Source: Avedoeria sp964651245 (lineage in GTDB: Bacteria > Chloroflexota > Anaerolineae > Epilineales > Epilineaceae). From it: a DNA stretch of 64,000 bases. Location of the stretch: contig CAZYVI010000011.1 in the NCBI GenBank assembly GCA_964651245.1, forward strand, positions 62,001 through 126,000, read 5' to 3'. A program made the position numbers and the translations under genes. The stretch's first letter is position 1, and each line of letters begins with the position of its first letter. The notes under the pieces were generated by a model. That model had not been told where the DNA came from. It ran no database searches and saw only the letters and a program-made list of their open reading frames with translations. Positions 31,840-40,369 of the stretch are shown here, one piece after another.

Positions 31840-32991
31840 GTGTTCTTCGCCCCCGACGCCCCGCGCGACCTCTACCGCCGCCGCCCGCGGCGCTGGCCGC
31901 TCGTCGCCGCGCTGCTGGCGCTCGGCGGCGTGCTCTACCTGCGGGAGCGGCCGGCGATCGTCCAGCGCCAGATCGCCCGCTACCTGCCATCGCCGACGCC
32001 CGGCCCGACCGCCACGCCGCCGCTGCCGGCAGCGCTCGCCACGGCCGAGGCGGCGCGGCGGGCCGGGCGCCAGGGCGAGGCCCTTGCCGCGTGGGCCACG
32101 GCCCAGGCGCTCGACCCGGCGCGGGCCGACGTAGCGTTGGCGCGCGTCCGCCGGCTGGCCGCCCGCCGCCGCTACGCCGATGCCGCCGCCGCCGCCGCCA
32201 CGGCCGTGGCGGCGGCGCCCGACGCCAGCGACGCCCAAGCGGCGCAGGCCATCGCCTTGGACTGGTCGGGCGAGCCCGAGGCGGCCATCGACGCCGCGCT
32301 CAAGGCCGTCGACCTCGACCCCGACAACCCGGCCGCCCGCGCCGCCCTGGCCGAGGCCTACGCGGGCGCCGGCCGTTGGGACCCTGCACTGGCCGAGGCC
32401 GAAAAGGCCGTCGAGCGCGGACCGGACGACGCCTACGCGGCGCGCGCCCTGGGCTTGGCCTGGGAGTCGCGCGGGGCGCTGGCGCAGGCGCTGGCGCACT
32501 ACGAGCGCGCGGCCGAGCTCGAGCCGCGCAACACGCTGTTCCAGATCGACATCGGCCGCGTCCAGCGCTTCAGCGGCAACGCGGCCGGCGCGCGCGACGC
32601 GTTCACCGCCGCCACCGCGATCGACCCCGACGATCCCATCGGCTGGGACAACCTCGGCCTGTTGGACTACGACGCCGGCGACTACGACGCCGCCACGTCG
32701 CGCTTCGAGCGCGCCGTCCGCGCCGATGACGCCTACGCGCCCGGCCACGGCCACCTCGGCTGGACGGCCTACGCCGCCAAGCACTGGGAAGAGGCGGCCC
32801 ACCACCTCCAGCGCGCCATCGACCTCGGCGCCCAACAGTCCGACTTCTACTACATGCTGGGCTTCTCGCTGGCCTTCCAGGACCGCTGCGCCGACGCCCG
32901 GACCTGGTTCGAGCAAGCCCTGGCCATCGACCCCACGTCCCAACCGGCCCACGAGGGCATGAAGTTGTGTTCGTTCGAGCCGTCCCCGTAG
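31840..32991 (+). CDS. Membrane-anchored TPR protein
   Basis: The 383-residue protein has a short basic N-terminus, one membrane helix (about 19-34, WPLVAALLALGGVLYL), a Pro/Thr spacer and six or seven tetratricopeptide repeats. Examples are AIDAALKAVDLDPDNPAARAALAEAYAGAG, ALAHYERAAELEPRNTLFQIDIG and ARTWFEQALAIDP. TPR domains serve protein-protein contacts; the partner is unknown. The start is GTG 31840 without a strong ribosome site, so a different start is possible. The stop codon TAG is the edge of a repeat element (CCG-TAG), and the last residues SFEPSP may not be native. Confidence 0.82.
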   Translation: MFFAPDAPRDLYRRRPRRWPLVAALLALGGVLYLRERPAIVQRQIARYLPSPTPGPTATPPLPAALATAEAARRAGRQGEALAAWATAQALDPARADVALARVRRLAARRRYADAAAAAATAVAAAPDASDAQAAQAIALDWSGEPEAAIDAALKAVDLDPDNPAARAALAEAYAGAGRWDPALAEAEKAVERGPDDAYAARALGLAWESRGALAQALAHYERAAELEPRNTLFQIDIGRVQRFSGNAAGARDAFTAATAIDPDDPIGWDNLGLLDYDAGDYDAATSRFERAVRADDAYAPGHGHLGWTAYAAKHWEEAAHHLQRAIDLGAQQSDFYYMLGFSLAFQDRCADARTWFEQALAIDPTSQPAHEGMKLCSFEPSP

Positions 32992-33240
32992 GGGCACCCC
33001 CCCGCGGGTGCCCCCCACCAACCACCGACCCACCCCCGGCCCTGGCGGGTACCCCCCCGCGGGTGCCCCCCCACCAACCACCGACCCACCCCCGGCCCTG
33101 GCGGGCGCCTGCCGCGGGTGCCCTCGTCCTGCCATCGATACCGATCCGCGTGTACCCATCGATCCAATGTCGATGGAGCGCGCAGGTGGGGTTTCCGGGG
33201 AGGGCACCCGCGGGGGGGTGCCCCTACGGGGCAACGGGGG
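32986..33240. repeat. Stop-codon-linked repeat element, copy 3, tandem repeats, and an inverted copy
   Basis: CCGTAGGGGCACC starts at the TPR stop. GGGGCACCC (32991) pairs with GGGTGCCCC (33006-33014), then about 60-bp tandem repeats follow containing ACCAACCACCGACCCACC and CCCCCGGCCCTGGCGGG. At 33200-33235 a fourth copy of the hairpin stands in inverted orientation (on the minus strand GTTGCCCCGTAGGGGCACC). The stretch 32992-33274 holds no credible gene. Confidence 0.8.
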
Positions 33241-33274
33241 GGGGACGTCTAACGAAGGTCTAATCCCCGCGGGC

Positions 33275-33302
33275 TTGTCGGGGGGGCGGGCGACACTATA
33301 CT
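33275..33302 (+). promoter_or_regulatory. groESL promoter
   Basis: TTGTCG (33275-33280), 16 bp and TATACT (33297-33302). The predicted start is near 33309, just before the CIRCE-like operator. Confidence 0.7.
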
Positions 33303-33318
33303 CTGCGCGCCCACGCGG

Positions 33319-33345
33319 TTAGCAGACCCGGGGCGCGACTGCTAA
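33319..33345 (+). promoter_or_regulatory. Diverged CIRCE operator (HrcA site) before groESL
   Basis: TTAGCAGAC, 9 bp, GACTGCTAA has the exact 9-9-9 geometry of CIRCE (TTAGCACTC-N9-GAGTGCTAA), matching 7/9 in the left and 8/9 in the right arm. Its place just after the promoter fits repression by HrcA. hrcA itself is not in the window. Confidence 0.8.
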
Positions 33346-33483
33346 CGCGGTCGATCCATGCACCCAACGGACGTCGCCGGCTCGGCCGCATGGGCGGCGG
33401 CGTTCGGCCGGCCGGCGACCGCCGGGCCGGGGCACACCTGTCCGCAACCCAAGACACCCCTGACCAAGGAGGCATGGCACGCA

Positions 33484-33783
33484 ATGGGCATGAACCTGCA
33501 GCCGCTGGGCGACCGCGTCATCGTCGAGCCGATCGAGCAGGAGGAGATGACCGCCAGCGGCATCGTCCTGCCGGAGTCGGCCAAGGAGCGCCCGCAGCGC
33601 GGCACCGTCCTGGCCATCGGCCCGGGCCGGCTCGACGACGAGGGCGAGAAGCGCATCGCGATGGACGTCAAGGTCGGCGACGTCGTGCTCTACGCCCAGT
33701 ACTCGGGCACGCAGTTCAAGATCGACGACAAGAAGTACCTCGTGCTCAGCGAGAAGGACATCCTGGCCCGCGTCGCCAGCTAG
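33484..33783 (+). CDS. groES: Co-chaperonin GroES
   Basis: GroES is the 10-kDa heptameric lid of the GroEL chamber. The 99-residue protein has the normal length and family sequence: MNLQPLGDRVIVEPIEQEEM, the mobile loop TASGIVLPESAKERPQRGTVLAIGPG and KVGDVVLYAQYSGTQFKIDDKKYLVLSEKDILA. AAGGAGG at 33466-33472 is 11 nt before ATG 33484; ATG 33490 is a second in-frame start. groEL follows 83 bp later on the same transcript, under the CIRCE-like site. Confidence 0.97.
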   Translation: MGMNLQPLGDRVIVEPIEQEEMTASGIVLPESAKERPQRGTVLAIGPGRLDDEGEKRIAMDVKVGDVVLYAQYSGTQFKIDDKKYLVLSEKDILARVAS

Positions 33784-33866
33784 CCCGTCGACCGGCGGCC
33801 CGCCGGCGGCGCATCGCTCGACCCGCCCCATCCCCCGATCGCCCGAATCCAAGGAGATCCGAGTCC

Positions 33867-35504
<1,638 letters not shown>

Positions 35505-35626
35505 GCGTAGGCGTCTCGAACCAGTTCGGGCCGCGGATCGACCTCGTCCCACCCGCTGCCCAGCGGCCGCGTGGTCGCGTGGGATGCGCTCGGGACTCGC
35601 CGCGCCCGTCCTGACGATGCACATGC

Positions 35627-35672
35627 GGCGCGGGCTGCCCGCCGATCGCCCGATCGGTCGGCAGCCCGCGCC
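35627..35672 (+). terminator. groESL terminator
   Basis: GGCGCGGGCTGCC (35627-35639) and GGCAGCCCGCGCC (35660-35672) form a perfect 13-bp stem, with a smaller GCCGATCG/CGATCGGT hairpin inside. CTCTCTGTTACGTTT follows. Confidence 0.8.
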
Positions 35673-35724
35673 GCTCTCTGTTACGTTTCTGATGCGCGTT
35701 TGCGCGTTTTGCTCCGATCTCTGG

Positions 35725-35730
35725 TATACT
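35725..35730 (+). promoter_or_regulatory. Extended -10 promoter (TGG-TATACT) and long leader of the RRM gene
   Basis: TGGTATACT forms an extended -10 element about 280 nt before the RRM start. The leader (about 35737-36013) contains a 7-bp hairpin GTTCGAC-GTCGT-GTCGAAC at 35751-35769 and no convincing gene. A structured leader of this size is typical of cold-induced RNA-binding protein genes. Confidence 0.6.
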
Positions 35731-36013
35731 GCTGCCCATTGAGGGTGCGGGTTCGACGTCGTGTCGAACGTATGCATCAACGGAGTTCGCCCTACCGCCC
35801 CGGCACTGGTGCGCAGAGTTCGATACGGCAAGGGTCGCAGGCCCCGCGTGCTTCGGTCGCGGTGCGGCGGCGGGTTCGCCCCTCTTGAGTGCCGAAACTC
35901 GGGTCTCCTGTGTGTGGTGAAGGGAACCTCTGACGCTTCGCATCCCCGATCCACCCGGACGGTGGACCACCGCGGTCGCGCCGTCCAAACTGTAGCCAGG
36001 AGGCTCAAAACCC

Positions 36014-36328
36014 ATGTCCAAGAAGCTCTTTGTTGGTGGTCTCCCGTGGTCCGTGACCTCGGATGAGCTCCGCAGCACCTTCGCCCCGCACGGCGACATC
36101 GCCGACGCAGTGGTGATCACCGACCGCGAGACGGGCCGCAGCCGCGGCTTCGGCTTCGTCGAGTTCAACGACGCCGCCGAGGCCGACGCGGCCATGCGCG
36201 CCCTGAACAACTCGCAGATGGGCGGCCGCACGATCACCGTCAACGAGGCCGGCGAGCGCCGCCAGGGCAACGGTGGTGGCGGCGGCGGCGGCTTCCGCTC
36301 CGGCGGCGGCGGTCGCGGCGGCTGGTAG
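36014..36328 (+). CDS. RRM-type glycine-rich RNA-binding protein
   Basis: The 104-residue protein is one RRM domain (residues 3-82) with RNP2 LFVGGLPW and RNP1 SRGFGFVEF, followed by a Gly/Arg tail (residues 88-104, GGGGGGGFRSGGGG). Such small proteins in cyanobacteria and Chloroflexota are cold-induced and act as RNA chaperones. AGGAGG at 35998-36003 lies 10 nt before the ATG. It has its own promoter and a long leader, and is followed by two hairpins. Codon use is moderately biased, as for a well-expressed gene. Confidence 0.95.
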   Translation: MSKKLFVGGLPWSVTSDELRSTFAPHGDIADAVVITDRETGRSRGFGFVEFNDAAEADAAMRALNNSQMGGRTITVNEAGERRQGNGGGGGGGFRSGGGGRGGW

Positions 36329-36369
36329 TCCCACCGCGGTCGGCCGGCTGACCCGCCGCGCCGACGCCA

Positions 36370-36444
36370 CCGGGCCTGCTTGAGGCCCGGGACAACGGAA
36401 GAACGCACACGGCCCCGGGGCGAGCGATCGCCTCGGGGCCGTGT
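36370..36444 (+). terminator. Two consecutive terminator hairpins after the RRM gene
   Basis: CCGGGCCT/AGGCCCGG (36370-36390) is followed by a 17-bp stem with one mismatch at 36407-36444 (ACACGGCCCCG ... CGGGGCCGTGT, loop GCGA). It lies between convergent genes and may serve both. Confidence 0.7.
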
Positions 36445-36509
36445 CGTTGGGCACGGCCGCGGTGGGGTCGTCGTGGGCGGGCGCCGGGGCCTTATCCGGG
36501 CGGTGTTCG

Positions 36510-36914
36510 TTAGGCGCCCGGGTTCTCGGCGCTCGCGAGCTTCGGCTCCCAGAGCTCGACCTTGTTGCCGTCGGGGTCGAGGATCCAGGCAAACGCCCCG
36601 TTGTCGTCCACGTCCGGCCCGCCGACGACCTCGACCCCGGCCGCGCGCAGCTGCGCGAGCAGCCCGTCGAGGTCGTCGACGCGGTAGTTCACCATGAACG
36701 AGGCATCGCTCGGGCTGAACCACTCGGTGTCGTGCTCCGCCACGTGCCACACCGTCATGCCGCCGTCCACGACCGGGTCGTCCGGCCACTTGAGGATGGC
36801 GCCGCCCCACTCCTCCAGCGCCAACCCGAGGTGCTCGCGGTACCACGCGGCGAGCGCCGTGGGATCGCCCTTGGACTTGAAGAAGATGCCGCCGATTCCA
36901 GTGACCTTGGGCAT
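36510..36914 (-). CDS. VOC (glyoxalase/bleomycin-resistance fold) protein
   Basis: The 134-residue protein is a single VOC-fold unit with paired beta-alpha-beta-beta-beta modules: GIGGIFFKSKGDPTALAAWYREHLG at the start and FAWILDPDGNKVELWEPK at the end, where the Glu is a typical metal ligand. VOC proteins act as lyases, dioxygenases or binding proteins; this subgroup (GGIFFKSKDP...LGL...W) is uncharacterised. AAGGAG 7 nt before ATG 36914 is good. It faces the RRM gene across two hairpins. Confidence 0.85.
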   Translation of the reverse strand: MPKVTGIGGIFFKSKGDPTALAAWYREHLGLALEEWGGAILKWPDDPVVDGGMTVWHVAEHDTEWFSPSDASFMVNYRVDDLDGLLAQLRAAGVEVVGGPDVDDNGAFAWILDPDGNKVELWEPKLASAENPGA

Positions 36915-37124
36915 GAGAAGCTCCTTGACAGGGGGCTGCGACACCTCGTCGATGTCGGCACGGCCCGGTCGCGCCGCAGCGGCCACCGGTCGCCTGCCTG
37001 CCGCCCGGCTCGACGCGGCCCGGTGGCCTACGGCGCATCATAGGCCCGAATCGCTGATGAGCGCTTCTTGGTCGGTCATGTCTTAGCGCCTTTCTGAGAA
37101 GCTCGACGAGGTGGCCGCCGAACA

Positions 37125-37234
37125 CCCGGCCGTGAACGGCCGGGCTACACCAACGACGCCTGCTGAAGCAGGCTACGGACTGGTAGCTGGCTTTAGCCAG
37201 CGTCGTTACTGTAGCCCGGCGATTCATCGCCGGG
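37125..37234. repeat. Nested hairpin cluster (REP/MITE-like element)
   Basis: Outer arms GCCGGGCTAC (37139-37148) and GTAGCCCGGC (37211-37220) enclose AACGACGC (37152-37159) and GCGTCGTT (37200-37207), which enclose two small hairpins with GCTGAAGC and GGCTTTAGCC cores. Two further hairpins flank the outer arms (CCCGGCCGT/ACGGCCGGG and CCCGGCGAT/ATCGCCGGG). No coding capacity. The remainder of the 36915-37366 gap holds only a 13-codon frame at 37038-37079. Confidence 0.85.
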
Positions 37235-37366
37235 CGATCGAACGCCGGGTCGAATGATCCGACAGACTCTTGCCTTTCCTGGCCCGTCGAGACGGCCGTC
37301 AGGCGACTCGCATGCACCACATCGATCGGCCAGCCCGCACGCCGATCCGCCGCTCCGCTCGCCGCG

Positions 37367-37732
37367 TCACGCGGTCGGCTCCATCAGCTCGAGGCGGTTT
37401 CCGAACGGATCGGCCACGTAGACGCGCTGGAAGCCCGGCAGCCGGTCATCCTCCGTCACCTCGGCGCCGGCGTCGCGGAGGCGGTCCACCAGGGCGCGCA
37501 GGTCGCGCACCACGAGCGCCGGGTGGGCCTTGCGGGCCGGATGGAACGCGGGGTCGACCCCGAGATGGATCTTCGCCTCGCCGGCCTCGAACCACACGCC
37601 GCCGCGCGCCTGGAGCGCCGCGGGCTTCGGCACCTCGGGGATGCCCAGCAGCCCGGTGTAGAAGGCGCGGGCCCGGTCCTCTTGGCCCGTCGGCATCGCC
37701 AGCTGGACATGGTCGATCCGCAGAACGTGCAT
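37367..37732 (-). CDS. VOC (glyoxalase family) protein
   Basis: The 121-residue protein has the VOC pattern LRIDHVQLAMPTGQEDRARAFYTGLLG with the first metal-ligand His, then KIHLGVDPAFHPARKAHPAL and FQRVYVADPFGNRLELMEP with the Glu ligand. It differs from the VOC protein at 36510. ATG 37732 is chosen; ATG 37768, which overlaps the upstream stop by 4 bp, would add 12 residues and would give translational coupling with the MBL gene. The substrate is unknown. It is the last gene of the minus-strand run. Confidence 0.85.
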   Translation of the reverse strand: MHVLRIDHVQLAMPTGQEDRARAFYTGLLGIPEVPKPAALQARGGVWFEAGEAKIHLGVDPAFHPARKAHPALVVRDLRALVDRLRDAGAEVTEDDRLPGFQRVYVADPFGNRLELMEPTA

Positions 37733-37764
37733 CGGTCCGCCGACCCTCCCTGAGGGTGATCCGC

Positions 37765-38787
37765 TCATCGGGCGCCCGGAGCGGCTCCATCCGATCGTCG
37801 CGACGGGAAGATCCGCGTCTCCCCTTCGTGCAGCACGACGAAGTCGTCGCTCGGACCACCCTCGTTCGCGATGGCCTCCGCCAGATCCCACCGGGGCTGG
37901 TCCAACGCCTCCGCCGACAGCTGGAACGTGCCGAAGTGCATGCCGATGCTCACGTCCGCCCCGAGGTCTTTGTGCGCCGCGACGGCCTCGGCGGGGTTCA
38001 TGTGCACCGGCTGCATGAACCAGCGCGGTTCGTAGGAGCCGATGCCGAGCATCGCGATGTCGGGCGCGCCGAGGCGTCGTCCGATGTCGGCGAAGTGGGT
38101 CGAGTAGCCGCCGTCGCCGCCGAAGTAGACGCTGCGGCCGTGCTGCCGAATGTAGTAGCCACCCCACAGACTGCGGTTCCGGTCGAAGGGGCTGCGTCCG
38201 GACGCATGCTGGGCCGGCGTGAACGTGACGTGCACGTCGGATCCGACCTGCGCAGCGTCCCACCAGTCGAGCTCGCGCACGTCGTCGAAGCCGATCGACG
38301 CGACGAGGGGCCGGACGCCCCGCGGGACGAGCACCGTGGGCGAGAAGCGCCGTTGCAGCGCCTGCAGCGTCGCGATGTCGAGGTGGTCGTAGTGGTTGTG
38401 GCTGAGGACGATCACGTCGATGTCGGGTAGATCGGCGAGCGGGACCCCGGGCGGCCGGACACGCTTGGGTCCCCACCAGCGCACCGGGCTGGCCCGCTCC
38501 GACCACATCGGGTCGGTGAGGATCGTCAGCCGCGGCAGCTGGATCACGAACGTGGCGTGGCCCACGAACGTCAGGCCGATGTCGTCCGGCCCGCGCGGTT
38601 CGTGGAGGCGGGGCACGCCCACGTTCGCGACGGCCGCCGGCCACGCGGCGCGCCGCTCCCGCAGCATGCGCAGGACGTCGCGGAAGCCGGGCGCGAACGG
38701 ATGGCGAAGCGTGGGGTTGCGGAAGCGCCGGCCGTCGAAGTGGTCGGGTATGGCTGCTGAGTCCCCGGGCGATCGACGGCTCGCCAT
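37765..38787 (-). CDS. Metallo-beta-lactamase-fold hydrolase (NAPE-PLD/UlaG-like)
   Basis: The 340-residue protein has the MBL metal-binding motif SHNHYDHLD (H-x-H-x-D-H). It also has LTFVGHATFVIQLPRLTILTDPMWSERASP, typical of the NAPE-PLD/RomA group, plus FTPAQHASGR, YFGGDGGYS and IGMHFGTF. Relatives hydrolyse phosphodiester or lactone bonds; the exact substrate is unknown. GGAGGAGG lies 13 nt before ATG 38787. The composition is a little less GC-rich than the neighbours. Confidence 0.9.
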   Translation of the reverse strand: MASRRSPGDSAAIPDHFDGRRFRNPTLRHPFAPGFRDVLRMLRERRAAWPAAVANVGVPRLHEPRGPDDIGLTFVGHATFVIQLPRLTILTDPMWSERASPVRWWGPKRVRPPGVPLADLPDIDVIVLSHNHYDHLDIATLQALQRRFSPTVLVPRGVRPLVASIGFDDVRELDWWDAAQVGSDVHVTFTPAQHASGRSPFDRNRSLWGGYYIRQHGRSVYFGGDGGYSTHFADIGRRLGAPDIAMLGIGSYEPRWFMQPVHMNPAEAVAAHKDLGADVSIGMHFGTFQLSAEALDQPRWDLAEAIANEGGPSDDFVVLHEGETRIFPSRRSDGAAPGAR

Positions 38788-38825
38788 GACCCAAGCCGAG
38801 CCTCCTCCAGGCGCGCGCCTCCCCA

Positions 38826-39428
38826 CTATCCCTCCCGCCGCCCCACGAACTGCACCACGAACGCCATCCCGGCGTGCGCCTCGCCCTCGGTGACGTCCCG
38901 TTCGACCTCGCGCAGCAGGACGGGGGCCAGGTTCGGGAACTCGCGGCGGACCTTGTCGACCGTCATGAGCAGGTCGGCGTCCTTGGGGCCGCCCGTGTCG
39001 CGCGTCAGCTGCCGCTCGGCGTAGGCCTCCAGCAGCACCAGGCCGCCGGGTTGGAGCGCCCGCTCGACCCGCGCATAGAGCGGGGCGCGGATGGCGCTGG
39101 GCAGGTGGGCGAAGATCGACACCACCGCCCCGTAGTGGTTTGCAGCCGGCTCGTACGTCGCCAGGTCGGCGCGCTCGGTGGCGATGGCCACGCCGCGCTC
39201 GCGCGCCAGCCGCGCCGCCTTGGCCAGCGCCACGGCCGAGAGGTCGACGCCGAGCACGTCGAGGCCGCGCGCCGCCAGGAAGACGGCGTTGCGGCCCTCG
39301 CCCTCCGACAGCGACAGCACCGGGCCGGCGATGAGGTCGGCCTGCTGCGCCAGGAAGGCGTTGGGCTCGGTGCCGAAGACGTAGCCGTCGCCGGCGTAGC
39401 GCTGGTCCCAGTAGGCTGCGTCGCGCAT
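38826..39428 (-). CDS. Class I SAM-dependent methyltransferase (TehB-like)
   Basis: The 200-residue protein begins with YWDQRYAGDGYVFGTEPNAFL, typical of TehB/thiopurine-type methyltransferases. The SAM site is VLSLSEGEGRNAVFLAARGLDVLGVDLS, where the usual L-D-x-G-x-G-R-N is changed to L-S-E-G-E-G-R-N. The later motif ALQPGGLVLLEAYAERQL also fits. The target may be a small toxic compound (tellurite or thiol) or a metabolite. ATG 39428 lacks a strong ribosome site. Confidence 0.85.
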   Translation of the reverse strand: MRDAAYWDQRYAGDGYVFGTEPNAFLAQQADLIAGPVLSLSEGEGRNAVFLAARGLDVLGVDLSAVALAKAARLARERGVAIATERADLATYEPAANHYGAVVSIFAHLPSAIRAPLYARVERALQPGGLVLLEAYAERQLTRDTGGPKDADLLMTVDKVRREFPNLAPVLLREVERDVTEGEAHAGMAFVVQFVGRREG

Positions 39429-39526
39429 GGAAATCCCCGTGGGCACCCGACGGGCGTGGAGGGCACGCTCCCGACGTCGCGGGCGCGGCCCGCACCGCTG
39501 CACACGCCGCGATCCGGCGCGCTCGC

Positions 39527-40204
39527 TCAGCCTTGCCGGCGCACCATGGCCTCGACCCAGATCGGGACGAAGGGCGGGATGCAGCCCTTGGACACCGGCC
39601 AGTCGCGATACACGCCCAGCCGCTCGCCGATCGCGACGGCCCGGTCGCGCAGCGCCGGGTGGTGGATGCCGATCTCGCCGAGCGTGGTGTTCATCGTCCA
39701 CTGCACGACCGGATCGGCGCCGAGCATCTCGGCCTCGATGCGATCGAGAAGGGCCGGCAGGTCGAGCCCGTCGGGGTCCTTCGCCGCCCGCGCCGCCGTG
39801 AGGCCCCAACCGGCCCGCGCCGCCCAGCGGTCGTCCGAGGTCATCCAGGCCCGGCGCAGCGCTTCCTTGTCGGGGTGCTTGTCGATGACATAGGCGCCGA
39901 GCCAATCCGCCACGCGCACGAACGAGATCGAACGCACCATCCGGTCCATCGCCTCGGCGGACAGCTGCTTGGGCTGGACCAGCAGCGTCGACAGGAACTG
40001 GGCGTCGACGTTGCCGGTGTCCCACAGCGCCAGGGCCAGGGCGTGGTCGGTCCGGATCCGCTTCGCCAGCCCCCGGATCTCGCCGAGGCTGACGCCGAAC
40101 TGGTCGTCGCCGGCGCCGTTCTTGGCGTTGTACGCCCGCATCTTCTCGGTGCCGAGCGCGCGCAGCGCCTCGAGCGCGTCGTGGAGGGTCGTGGCCGTCG
40201 TCAT
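39527..40204 (-). CDS. AlkD-like DNA alkylation repair protein
   Basis: The 225-residue all-helical HEAT-repeat protein matches the AlkD/AlkC-like DNA alkylation repair family (YNAKNGAGDDQFGVSLGEIRGLAKRI, LALALWDTGNVDAQFLSTLLV, ISFVRVADWLGAYVIDKHPDKEALRRAWM, MNTTLGEIGIHHPALRDRAVAIGERLG). AlkD removes bulky or cationic alkyl bases. The start ATG 40204 lies 8 nt from a TATGAT -10 box, so the mRNA is probably leaderless. Confidence 0.88.
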   Translation of the reverse strand: MTTATTLHDALEALRALGTEKMRAYNAKNGAGDDQFGVSLGEIRGLAKRIRTDHALALALWDTGNVDAQFLSTLLVQPKQLSAEAMDRMVRSISFVRVADWLGAYVIDKHPDKEALRRAWMTSDDRWAARAGWGLTAARAAKDPDGLDLPALLDRIEAEMLGADPVVQWTMNTTLGEIGIHHPALRDRAVAIGERLGVYRDWPVSKGCIPPFVPIWVEAMVRRQG

Positions 40205-40212
40205 GGGCGGAC

Positions 40213-40240
40213 ATCATAGGCCGAACGACGGTCCCGACAA
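40213..40240 (-). promoter_or_regulatory. Leaderless promoter of the AlkD-like gene
   Basis: On the minus strand TTGTCG (40240-40235), 16 bp, TATGAT (40218-40213), then 8 nt to the ATG. The -35 hexamer and spacing are the same as in the groESL promoter. Confidence 0.65.
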
Positions 40241-40369
40241 GCGCCTGCGCCGGTGCCTACGCCGGCCGCCCGTGGAACGATTCGACGCCGCCCGGGGGTC
40301 GCAATCGTTCGGTGTGCGACGGATCGACCACCCCGCGTCGCCGTCCCATCCCCCCGCACGGAGCGCCCC

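Noticed and set aside
35505..36013. tRNA, tmRNA or SRP RNA in the largest non-coding gap
   Set aside because: GGTTCGA-like pieces occur (about 35750), but no cloverleaf, CCA end or SRP Alu/S-domain pattern could be assembled; the features are explained by a terminator, a promoter and a leader.
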